Below are positions 43,182 to 51,129 of a stretch of DNA of 64,000 bases, piece by piece. The stretch comes from Flavobacteriaceae bacterium (GTDB lineage: Bacteria; Bacteroidota; Bacteroidia; Flavobacteriales; Flavobacteriaceae). The stretch lies in assembly GCA_004762155.1 (NCBI GenBank), contig SIHP01000014.1, positions 91,290 to 155,289 on the forward strand. Direction: 5' to 3'. The position numbers were made by a program, and so were the translations under genes. Position 1 is the stretch's first letter, and the number at the start of each line of letters is the position of its first letter. A model generated the notes under the pieces. The model saw nothing but the letters and a program-made list of their open reading frames with translations, had not been told where the DNA came from and made no database searches.

Positions 43182-44486
43182 ATGGCATCATTTAAAATAG
43201 AAGGAGGGCATAAGTTACAAGGATCGATAACACCTCAAGGAGCAAAAAATGAAGCATTACAAGTAATTTGTGCAGTTTTATTAACTTCAGAAAAAGTAAT
43301 TATTAACAATGTTCCAGATATTATAGATGTTAATAAGCTAATTTTTATTTTAAAAGAACTAGGAGTTAAAGTAGAGAAACTATCATCAAATTCTTATTCT
43401 TTTCAGTCTGATGAAATTAATATAAACTATTTAGAATCTGCCGAATTTAAAAGAGATGGAAGTTCTTTAAGAGGTTCTATTATGATAGTTGGACCTTTAT
43501 TAGCTCGTTTTGGAAAAGGATACATTCCTAGACCAGGAGGAGATAAAATTGGCCGTCGTCGTTTAGACACACATTTTGAGGGTTTTATTCGTTTAGGAGC
43601 AACCTTTCGCTACAATAAAGAAGAGTATTTTTATGGAGTAGAAGCAGAGCAGTTACACGGTACTGATATGTTGTTAGATGAAGCTTCTGTAACAGGAACT
43701 GCAAATATTATTATGGCTGCAGTTTTAGCAAAAGGAAAAACAACAATTTATAATGCCGCATGTGAACCTTATATTCAACAGTTATCTAAAATGTTGAATA
43801 GCATGGGAGCAAAAATAACAGGTGTTGGATCTAATTTATTAACTATTGAAGGAGTAGAGAAGTTAGGAGGATGCGAACATCGTATTTTACCTGATATGAT
43901 TGAAATTGGTAGTTGGATTGGTGTTGCCGCCATGACTCGTTCTGAATTAACAATTAAAGATGTTAGCTGGAAAGATTTGGGTCAAATACCAGAAGTATTT
44001 AGAAAATTAGGAATTCAATTAGAAAGAAGAAATGATGATATTTTTATTCCTGAACAAGAAAGTTATGAGATTCAGAATTACATAGATGGATCTGTTTTAA
44101 CAGTTGCTGATGCACCTTGGCCAGGATTTACACCAGATTTATTGAGTATTGTTTTGGTTGTTGCTACACAAGCAAAAGGAACTGTTTTAATTCATCAAAA
44201 GATGTTTGAAAGCCGTTTGTTTTTCGTTGATAAATTGATTGATATGGGCGCTAAGGTTATTTTATGTGATCCGCATAGAGCAACTGTTATTGGTCATGAT
44301 TTTAAATCAACATTAAAAGCAACTAAAATGACATCACCAGATATTCGTGCTGGAATTTCTTTGTTAATAGCTGCTTTATCAGCAAAAGGAACGAGTATTA
44401 TTGATAATATAGAACAAATAGATAGAGGTTACGAAAATATAGAAGCTCGTTTAAAATCTATTGGAGCTAGGATTGAAAGAGTGTAA
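43182..44486 (+). CDS. murA: UDP-N-acetylglucosamine enolpyruvyl transferase MurA
   Basis: 434 residues. First committed step of peptidoglycan synthesis (transfer of enolpyruvate from PEP to UDP-GlcNAc). Substrate motif LQGSITPQGAKNEALQVICA carries the Lys-Asn pair (residues 22-23). The active-site loop is GPLLARFGKGYIPRPGG followed by DKIGRRRLDTH: Asp121 (GAT at 43542-43544) stands where most MurA have the fosfomycin-alkylated Cys (Cys115 in E. coli). It is directly adjacent to the DUF4290 gene. A strong terminator follows. Confidence 0.96.
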   Translation: MASFKIEGGHKLQGSITPQGAKNEALQVICAVLLTSEKVIINNVPDIIDVNKLIFILKELGVKVEKLSSNSYSFQSDEININYLESAEFKRDGSSLRGSIMIVGPLLARFGKGYIPRPGGDKIGRRRLDTHFEGFIRLGATFRYNKEEYFYGVEAEQLHGTDMLLDEASVTGTANIIMAAVLAKGKTTIYNAACEPYIQQLSKMLNSMGAKITGVGSNLLTIEGVEKLGGCEHRILPDMIEIGSWIGVAAMTRSELTIKDVSWKDLGQIPEVFRKLGIQLERRNDDIFIPEQESYEIQNYIDGSVLTVADAPWPGFTPDLLSIVLVVATQAKGTVLIHQKMFESRLFFVDKLIDMGAKVILCDPHRATVIGHDFKSTLKATKMTSPDIRAGISLLIAALSAKGTSIIDNIEQIDRGYENIEARLKSIGARIERV

Positions 44487-44507
44487 TCTTTAAATCAGAT
44501 AAAAAAT

Positions 44508-44537
44508 AAAACCTCTAGTTTTTTAACTAGAGGTTTT
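44508..44537. terminator. murA terminator (bidirectional)
   Basis: A 13-bp perfect stem AAAACCTCTAGTT / AACTAGAGGTTTT with loop TTTT lies 21 nt after murA and 6 nt before the end of the minus-strand GG-leader peptide gene, so it can terminate both. Confidence 0.9.
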
Positions 44538-44542
44538 TGTAT

Positions 44543-44734
44543 TTAAATAGTATTATCATTACATGTGTAAACATCTAGACATCCCATTATTTGAGAACAA
44601 TAAAAAGGACCGACAATACTTCCCGAGCAACTACAACTACATTTAGTAGGATCTAAACTTGCTCCTCCTTTTATTTTTTGCTGCTCACCTTTTGATAAAA
44701 TGTTAATTTCCGAAATCGATAATAGATTTTTCAT
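44543..44734 (-). CDS. Double-glycine-leader Cys-rich peptide (RiPP/bacteriocin-like precursor)
   Basis: 63 residues. The leader MKNLLSISEINILSKGEQQ-KIKGG has the Bacteroidota GG-motif layout: an amphipathic helix with an L-S-K-x-E-x-x-K-I-x-G-G end, typical of secretion-leader peptides cut after GG by a C39 peptidase-containing ABC exporter. The 39-residue core (after residue 24) has six Cys: a CSCSC triplet, C-x5-C (YCSQIMGC) and one near the end. No maturation enzyme, C39 exporter or immunity gene is adjacent. It could be a stand-alone precursor processed by genes elsewhere. A hairpin sits directly before the ATG. Confidence 0.75.
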   Translation of the reverse strand: MKNLLSISEINILSKGEQQKIKGGASLDPTKCSCSCSGSIVGPFYCSQIMGCLDVYTCNDNTI

Positions 44735-44777
44735 AAAAAATAGTTTTTAGTTATATATAAATATAAAACTATTTTTT
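44735..44777 (-). promoter_or_regulatory. Leader hairpin abutting the GG-peptide start codon
   Basis: AAAAAATAGTTTT (44735-44747) and AAAACTATTTTTT (44765-44777) are perfect 13-nt reverse complements with a 17-nt loop. In the minus-strand mRNA the stem ends at the base before the ATG and would cover the ribosome-binding region. The remaining 44778-44984 is T-rich with no gene or clear -7 box. Confidence 0.5.
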
Positions 44778-44984
44778 TATGAAAAAAAACATTCAGTTTT
44801 AAGGTTTGGTTAAGTTATTGTTTTTAAGTGTTTTATAGTTTTGTTTTTTTTTTTAATGTGTTGTTTTTTAGTTGTTTGTGTTTTTTTGAATAACGTCTGA
44901 GAATCGCGTGTTTTAAAAAATCAAATAAAAGGTACGGAATAAGGTGATTTGAGTATAGTGGTGAAAAAGAAATTACATAAATAA

Positions 44985-45677
44985 TTAATCATTTATTCTT
45001 TGTTCAACTAAAGATAATATTCTTTCAAATTGTTCTTCCAATCCCATATTAGAATTATCTATTTCAATAGCATCATCCGCCTTCACTAAAGGTGAATCTT
45101 CACGTTCAGAGTCAATTCTATCTCTTTCTTGAACATTATGTAATATTTCTTTAAAATTAACATTATCACCTCTGTCCAATAATTCCTTATAACGTCTGGT
45201 GGCACGTTTATCATCAGAAGCTGTCATAAATAGTTTTAATTCAGCATCAGGAAAAACGACAGTTCCTATATCTCTTCCATCCATAACAACTGCTCTATTC
45301 TTACCCATTTCTTGTTGAGATTTTACTAATTTCTTTCTAACTTCAGAGATAGCAGCAACAGGGCTTACAAGTTTAGAGACTTCTAAAGATCGTATTCTTC
45401 TTTCTACATTTACATCATTTAAAAACATCTCAGCAAAGCCAAGTTCTTCGTTAAATCTAAATGAAACATCTATTTTAGGTAGATCAAGTATTAGTTTTTC
45501 TACTTCAAAAGTATCGCTAGTTATATAGTGTTTATTCATAGCATATAAAGTTACCGCTCTGTACATTGCACCAGTATCTACATATATGTATCCTAATTTT
45601 TTGGATATTTTTTTAGCTATTGTACTTTTTCCAGTAGAAGATAAGCCATCTATGGCAATGGTAATTTTTTTAGTCAT
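44985..45677 (-). CDS. cmk: Cytidylate kinase
   Basis: About 230 residues. Phosphorylates CMP/dCMP with ATP. The open frame reaches an ATG at 45701, but the start at 45677 (MTKKITIAIDGLSSTGKSTI) is the family start. P-loop GLSSTGKST, YVDTGAMYRAVTLYA, VVMDGRDIGTVVFPDAELKL and the CMP-binding DSEREDSPLVKADDAIEID are all present. It lies 56 nt after porQ on the same strand; I recall cmk next to porQ as a recurrent Bacteroidota arrangement. Confidence 0.96.
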   Translation of the reverse strand: MTKKITIAIDGLSSTGKSTIAKKISKKLGYIYVDTGAMYRAVTLYAMNKHYITSDTFEVEKLILDLPKIDVSFRFNEELGFAEMFLNDVNVERRIRSLEVSKLVSPVAAISEVRKKLVKSQQEMGKNRAVVMDGRDIGTVVFPDAELKLFMTASDDKRATRRYKELLDRGDNVNFKEILHNVQERDRIDSEREDSPLVKADDAIEIDNSNMGLEEQFERILSLVEQRIND

Positions 45678-45733
45678 TAATAAAAATGTTATTGAATGCA
45701 AAGGTACTAAATACCTGAATTAATATAATATGT

Positions 45734-46780
45734 TTAATATATTTTAGGTATTTTATTTCTTGCATTTCTGTTTAGATTAATTTCTAAGCTAAAAGTACTT
45801 GTGTTTGATGCTAAATGATATTTAGAATAAGCATAATTTAAAGTGATGTTATTCATCTTTAGTCCAAAACCAAAAGAAAGCCCACCAAAAGATCTAACAT
45901 TTTGAATTTGTAATTCTCTTCCTCGTCTGAAATTATAGCCAAGTCTTAAATTTATAGCACTTTCAGGAAATAATTCAGCACCAAAAGAAACATGTCTAAA
46001 GGCATTATCAAAAAAAGAAATACTTTCACTAGTAATATTTCCTTCTAAATCACTAGTTTGATTAGAAGGATTTGCTACTGCAATATTCCATTTTTGTAGG
46101 TTATCAATAGTAGCATACCACCTAAGAGGTACGTTTTCTAATTGATAAGAGCCGCCAATAGCTATTTCTAAAGGTAATTTTTCTTGTGTACCATTATATG
46201 TTGTTATTTGAGTACCTAAATTTCTAGCAACTATAGCTATTCTATAAGGTTTGTACCTATTATAGTATAAAAAACCAAAGTCAGCTGCAATACCAGAAGA
46301 GGTATATCCAGCAATACTAGAATGTATAAACTTAATATTAGCTCCTATGAAAAAATCTGTTTTTGGGATTTGATATGCATAACCCAATGATATAATCATA
46401 TCACTAGCATTAAAAGTACCTGTTTCTTCACCTGTTTCATTAGCTTCTATAAAAGAACCGTAATTAATATACTTCAAATTCGTATGAAATGTATTGGACC
46501 TTCTGTTAAATCTATGTGCATAAGATATAGATCCCATACTAATACCTCCAATATAACTAGTGTAATTAGCACTTAAACGTTTGTCTAAATCTAAATTTAT
46601 TGTAGCAGGATTCCATGTAGGTTGATTTACATTATCAGTTAAAGTAAGAACTTTACCACCTAAGGCGGTTTGTCTTGCTGAAGTAGAGGTGTTTAGTATT
46701 AAAAATGTTTCTTCACCCCCAGTTTGAGCATAGCAAAAGCTATTAAAAATAAAAAAAAACAGTAAGAATTCTTTGAGCAT
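45734..46780 (-). CDS. porQ: Type IX secretion system protein PorQ
   Basis: 348 residues, outer-membrane beta-barrel of the OMP FadL-like/PorQ type. A signal peptide (CYAQ) is followed by GGEETFLILNTSTSARQTAL and GGKVLTLTDNVNQPTWNPAT, the PorQ N-terminal signature, then strands such as LSANYTSYIGGISMGSISYA and a C-terminal strand set. PorQ is part of the attachment complex of the type IX system that exports proteins with C-terminal sorting domains, of which the neighbouring 46943 gene carries one. Divergent from the spr-like operon (162-nt gap). Confidence 0.92.
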   Translation of the reverse strand: MLKEFLLFFFIFNSFCYAQTGGEETFLILNTSTSARQTALGGKVLTLTDNVNQPTWNPATINLDLDKRLSANYTSYIGGISMGSISYAHRFNRRSNTFHTNLKYINYGSFIEANETGEETGTFNASDMIISLGYAYQIPKTDFFIGANIKFIHSSIAGYTSSGIAADFGFLYYNRYKPYRIAIVARNLGTQITTYNGTQEKLPLEIAIGGSYQLENVPLRWYATIDNLQKWNIAVANPSNQTSDLEGNITSESISFFDNAFRHVSFGAELFPESAINLRLGYNFRRGRELQIQNVRSFGGLSFGFGLKMNNITLNYAYSKYHLASNTSTFSLEINLNRNARNKIPKIY

Positions 46781-46892
46781 TCAAAAAAAAAATTAACTTT
46801 ATCACATAATTTGTAAAAATAACGCATATATTTATAATAAAGTATATGAATGTAAATATAAAATAGTTAAAATAAATAAATAATATTTTAAC

Positions 46893-46900
46893 TATATTTG
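46893..46900 (+). promoter_or_regulatory. Possible -7 box of the spr-like operon
   Basis: TATATTTG fits TAnnTTTG, 43 nt before the first spr-like gene. No clear -33 TTG was seen. Confidence 0.45.
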
Positions 46901-46942
46901 CATGTAATCAATAATTTTACAACTTAATAGTCCCCATCTATT

Positions 46943-49228
46943 ATGCGTAGTAACTACAACCCTTTTGCCCTAAAAGTTATTTTAGGTTTTATTGTATTGT
47001 TCTGTAGCTTAGGTACATTTTCACAAACGTTGGAAAAACCTGAGCTAGTCGTGTCTGAAACAGATACTACCCCAGTTTCTTTCGTTTGTGCAAGTAGTAG
47101 TTCTAACAGATATGGTATTTTGTTTTCTTTTAGTGGTGCTCCATTTGATGTAGATAATCAATTTAAAGTTATATTATCTAATCCAGATGGTGAATTTAAT
47201 GTTGGTGAAACTAAAGAGCTAGCGACTATTACAGGAGAAAATTTTACATTTAACAATATAACTTCAAATATATTCTTTAACGACACGGATATTTATGGAG
47301 GTAGTTATAGGATTAAAATAGTTTCTGATGAACCCGCTATGGAAAGTCCAGAATCTGATCCTTTTGGAGCCTATTTTCGTCCTGATATTGGCTTAAGTAT
47401 AAATCAAGGTGGTAATGCAGATATATGTGATGGAGAGTCAGTAACCTTAGAATTAAATGTTGCTGGTAATTCAGCTTTTGATGACTATGATTTTAGATGG
47501 TATTTAAATGATACACCAATAGCAGGAGAGACAGGTAGAACTTTAGAAGTCTCACAGGCAGGAGAATATTATGCGCGTTTTTCAATGGGACAATGTACCG
47601 ATTCTGACGAAGCAAATCCTGCATCTAATAAAACGATTGTTAATACAGTTAGTGTTGATGATGTAAGTATTTTAGGTGAAAATATTGTTTCTATATGTTC
47701 AGATGAAACATATGATTTAGTGGCTAGTATTGATGATAATTCTTACACATATAACTGGTATAAGGATGACGAATTAATTACAGGTTTAAATTCTTATACA
47801 CCTACTTATACAACAGCTGATGCTGATCAATTTGGTACGTATCATTTAGAACTTATAAGTTCTGGAGGGTGCCCGTCAAGATCACAAAATGTTGTCGTAG
47901 AGCCATTTGAAGATGCTGGTTTTGATGCGATAATTGTTAATGAAGCAGATGGGATAGTTGTAGGTGAAACTATTGTTATTTTGCCTACTGAAACAATTGT
48001 TTGGCAAGCAACAACAGATATAAGTTCTTCTTCATTGTCTTATCAATGGTATGATCAAGATGGAGCTAGGACAGCAAATACGCAGTCTGAAATAAATATA
48101 ACTTCTGCAGGAGAGTATTTTGTGGAGATAACAGATTCTTCTTCTTCATGTCCAGTGTCAGCAATTTCTCAGAAAATAACTGTTTTGTCTATAAATTCTT
48201 TGTCTATTTCTATAAGACAAGGCACTGATTATGTAGAGTGTAATGTTGAAACAACTAACTTAAGTATATTGAGTGTTGTTGCAACAGCTTCGGATGGTTT
48301 AGAATATAGTTTGTCAGAAGCACAAGAAGATGAGTTTAGTTTTCAGTGGTTTATAGAAGGGCTTCCAATAACAGATGCAACTTTAGAAGAATATAACTTG
48401 AGCTCGTATGAAGATAATGGCATGTACTCTTTGTATATTTCTGTTGGTGGAGGTTCTAGTTTGTTAGATGCAACATCTGAACAGATAGAAGTTTTATTAT
48501 CAGCAGATTTAGAAATAGTTTCTTCATCTACTTCAAATAAATTGTGTACAGGTAGCGTTATAAATTTGTCTATTGATGTTTTAACAGGATATAATTACGT
48601 TTGGTTTAAAGATGATGAAGTATTAGATGTTGTAGATATTTCTAATGTAGATGTTTCTGAAATAGGTAGTTACTATGTGACTTACGAAGGTTTTGGGTGT
48701 CAAACAAATACAGCGATTATAGATATAGTTGAATTTGATGAATCTGTTTTAGAGGTTAGTCCATCTACAACAGCTGTTTTGGTTGTAGGAGAATCAACAA
48801 CACTAACTGCTACAGGTGCAGATTCTTACGAATGGTATAATGAGAATGGAGATTTATTATCTACAAATGATGTATTAGATGTTAATAGTATTGGTGTTTT
48901 TACATTAATAGGTAGTGTAGGAGAGTGTCAAGTGGAGAAAGAGGTAGAAGTTGTTGCTGATGATGGTAGCTTCATTATACCAAATATTATATCACCATTT
49001 AACGGAGATAATGTAAACGATACATGGGAAATACCTAACAAGTTTGCTTTTCAAACAGATGTTACGGTAATTATATACAATTCAAGAGGAAATGAAGTTG
49101 TGAATACAACAGATTATCAAAATAATTGGCCTGAGGACAATAATATTAAAGCAGGAATGTTATTCTACTTTAAAGTTATAAAAGAGGATATTTTAATCAA
49201 AGCAGGAACAATTTCTGTTTTAGAATGA
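46943..49228 (+). CDS. SprC-like secreted protein with type B sorting domain (CHU_C)
   Basis: 761 residues. A signal peptide (about 1-28, ending TFSQ) is followed by several Ig-like units each with paired Cys and a W-Y/W-F core (DYDFRWYLNDTPIAGETGR, NWYKDDELITGLNSY, FQWFIEGLPITDATLEE, VWFKDDEVLDVVDIS). The C-terminus (about 675-761) is the gliding-motility/CHU_C domain: IPNIISPFNGDNVNDTWEIP and the late FYFKVIKEDILIKAGTISVL, the T9SS type B signal. It is the first gene before an SprD-like and an SprB-like gene, the order known as sprC-sprD-sprB in Flavobacterium johnsoniae, so it is probably the SprC equivalent. Confidence 0.88.
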   Translation: MRSNYNPFALKVILGFIVLFCSLGTFSQTLEKPELVVSETDTTPVSFVCASSSSNRYGILFSFSGAPFDVDNQFKVILSNPDGEFNVGETKELATITGENFTFNNITSNIFFNDTDIYGGSYRIKIVSDEPAMESPESDPFGAYFRPDIGLSINQGGNADICDGESVTLELNVAGNSAFDDYDFRWYLNDTPIAGETGRTLEVSQAGEYYARFSMGQCTDSDEANPASNKTIVNTVSVDDVSILGENIVSICSDETYDLVASIDDNSYTYNWYKDDELITGLNSYTPTYTTADADQFGTYHLELISSGGCPSRSQNVVVEPFEDAGFDAIIVNEADGIVVGETIVILPTETIVWQATTDISSSSLSYQWYDQDGARTANTQSEINITSAGEYFVEITDSSSSCPVSAISQKITVLSINSLSISIRQGTDYVECNVETTNLSILSVVATASDGLEYSLSEAQEDEFSFQWFIEGLPITDATLEEYNLSSYEDNGMYSLYISVGGGSSLLDATSEQIEVLLSADLEIVSSSTSNKLCTGSVINLSIDVLTGYNYVWFKDDEVLDVVDISNVDVSEIGSYYVTYEGFGCQTNTAIIDIVEFDESVLEVSPSTTAVLVVGESTTLTATGADSYEWYNENGDLLSTNDVLDVNSIGVFTLIGSVGECQVEKEVEVVADDGSFIIPNIISPFNGDNVNDTWEIPNKFAFQTDVTVIIYNSRGNEVVNTTDYQNNWPEDNNIKAGMLFYFKVIKEDILIKAGTISVLE

Positions 49229-49240
49229 TAAATTAAATTT

Positions 49241-51103
49241 ATGGTAAAGAAAATTACATTATATGTACTTTTATTATTTTCATTTAGTAGCTCAATTGCT
49301 CAAGTTAGCAATGGAGAGGATGAATATAATGGGTTTTCTTCAAGAAGTTTTATGAAGTTTAATGGGTTTTTAACGATCCCAACTTTTTCTGTTTTATATA
49401 GAGAAGATAAAACCTTTGAGGCTATTGTAAGAAGTGCAAACATAGAGTTTGATGATGCTTCACGTTTACATATTTTAAGCTATTCGGGAAAAATGAGAAC
49501 AAATACTGGGGCAGGTATTGCTGTTTTTCAACAAGAAATAGGGGTTTTTAAAGACTTTGGTGCAATTGTTAATTATGCAACCCAAATTCAAATGGGGGCA
49601 AAAAGTAGCTTAACATTTGGATTTAATTTCTTCTATAGTAGAAGAAGTATTAACAGTCAAAATGTAATTACTCAAGGAGAAGACGAAGTTGTAAGTAATT
49701 TCCAAGATATACCAATTGTTAACTTTCAACCAGCTATAACTTATACATATGGTAAGTTTTATGCAGGTTTATTTTTTGAAAACTTAGCAGATTTTAATTT
49801 AAAAAGTAGTGAGTTTATAACATCTTTTGCAGATAAAACAATATCTGCCCATTTTGGGTATGGAACTACACTAGAAAATATGAGTGGCTTACTTAAAAAA
49901 ACAGATTTAAGGTTTTTTGGTGTTGCAAGACGTTCTAAGGTTGATGGTTTTTCTTATGCTGGTAATGCCATGGTTAATTTACCTAAAGCAGGTTGGCTTA
50001 AAGTTGGTTATGATAATCTTTTTGGCTTAAACGCTGGTATTGGTGTTAACCTTTCCGATAAATTATCTATTGGTTTTGCCTATGAGAAAAGAGATAATCT
50101 AGGAGGAACCAATGAAGTAGGACTTTTATATAAGTTGGGTAGAAGATCAAGAAGTCGTATAAGTGGAAGTTCTAAACCTACAATAGATATATTATTGCCT
50201 AATGATGAACCAGAAATAAAACCAACTAAGATAGTAGAACCTGAATATGAAGATCCTGAACATAATGATCTTTCAGATGAAGTTCAGCGAGCACAAGATT
50301 CTATTAATATTTTAAACAAAAAAGTAGATGAAGTTCTAAGATTACTTAAAAATCAACCAAAGCAGATTGAAATAATTAGGGAAAAAGTAATAGAACCTAC
50401 TAAACCAAAAGAAGTTTTAGATACTACTTTAAGAAGAAGTAAAGCTAAACCTTGGAGGAAAAAAACAATAACAAGAAGAAATACTGGTGGTGCAGGTACT
50501 ATGTATTATGTTGCCGTTGATTTATTTAAGGATAGAAAAAAGGCTATTGCTCTTGTTAATTCTTATAAAAAGCGAAAAATTAAAGTTAGGTATGTGTTTG
50601 ATCCAAAATCAAAATTCTTTTATGTTTATGTAGATAGGTATGGAAGAAAAGTTGATGCTGAGAAACAAGTAGAAGAAGTAAATGGCGGAAGAGAAGGTGG
50701 AAGAGAAGGTACCAACACAAATGAAATAGATATTCAGGTAGAAAAATCTCCATATAAAGATCCTGTGTATGTTGTTAAAATAACATTAGGCGCTGCAGGA
50801 GAAACATATACAGAGCCTAAAAGTCAACCTAGAGCAAGAGTAAGAACCATGGCAATGACTGAAGGATTGGATACAGGTTATTACTTACAAGTAAATGTTT
50901 ATGGTAAAAAAGCCTATGCAGATAAATTTTTATCTGAGCTTAGAGCAGACAATATTAATGCGGATTATTTTATTAATCCAAAGACAGGATACCGACACGT
51001 ATACATTCATAGTACGAATGATAGAGCAGAAATAATACGATTGTATAATAATAATTTAAACAATTCTTATTACGATCGTAAAAGTATAATACACATAAGA
51101 TAA
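49241..51103 (+). CDS. PorP/SprF-family barrel with SPOR-like domains (SprD-like)
   Basis: 620 residues. A signal peptide (SSIAQ) is followed by a PorP/SprF-type outer-membrane barrel (about 25-300; FMKFNGFLTIPTFSVLYRED, then LYKLGRRSRSRI). A helical linker with heptads (DEVQRAQDSINILNKKVDEV) and a basic stretch follow. Two SPOR-like segments come next, about 419-480 (MYYVAVDLFKDRKKAIALVN) and 545-605 (GYYLQVNVYGKKAYADKFLS). SPOR folds bind denuded peptidoglycan in other proteins. It lies 12 nt after the SprC-like gene and 26 nt before the giant adhesin, matching the SprD position. The role is probably support of SprB export or attachment. Confidence 0.85.
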   Translation: MVKKITLYVLLLFSFSSSIAQVSNGEDEYNGFSSRSFMKFNGFLTIPTFSVLYREDKTFEAIVRSANIEFDDASRLHILSYSGKMRTNTGAGIAVFQQEIGVFKDFGAIVNYATQIQMGAKSSLTFGFNFFYSRRSINSQNVITQGEDEVVSNFQDIPIVNFQPAITYTYGKFYAGLFFENLADFNLKSSEFITSFADKTISAHFGYGTTLENMSGLLKKTDLRFFGVARRSKVDGFSYAGNAMVNLPKAGWLKVGYDNLFGLNAGIGVNLSDKLSIGFAYEKRDNLGGTNEVGLLYKLGRRSRSRISGSSKPTIDILLPNDEPEIKPTKIVEPEYEDPEHNDLSDEVQRAQDSINILNKKVDEVLRLLKNQPKQIEIIREKVIEPTKPKEVLDTTLRRSKAKPWRKKTITRRNTGGAGTMYYVAVDLFKDRKKAIALVNSYKKRKIKVRYVFDPKSKFFYVYVDRYGRKVDAEKQVEEVNGGREGGREGTNTNEIDIQVEKSPYKDPVYVVKITLGAAGETYTEPKSQPRARVRTMAMTEGLDTGYYLQVNVYGKKAYADKFLSELRADNINADYFINPKTGYRHVYIHSTNDRAEIIRLYNNNLNNSYYDRKSIIHIR

Positions 51104-51129
51104 AGATAGTATATTCAAAAACCCCATAT

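Noticed and set aside
44778..44984. A small RNA or second peptide gene in the T-rich gap before cmk
   Set aside because: Only low-complexity T/G-rich sequence is visible, with no open frame, hairpin plus T-run, or promoter box that could be supported.
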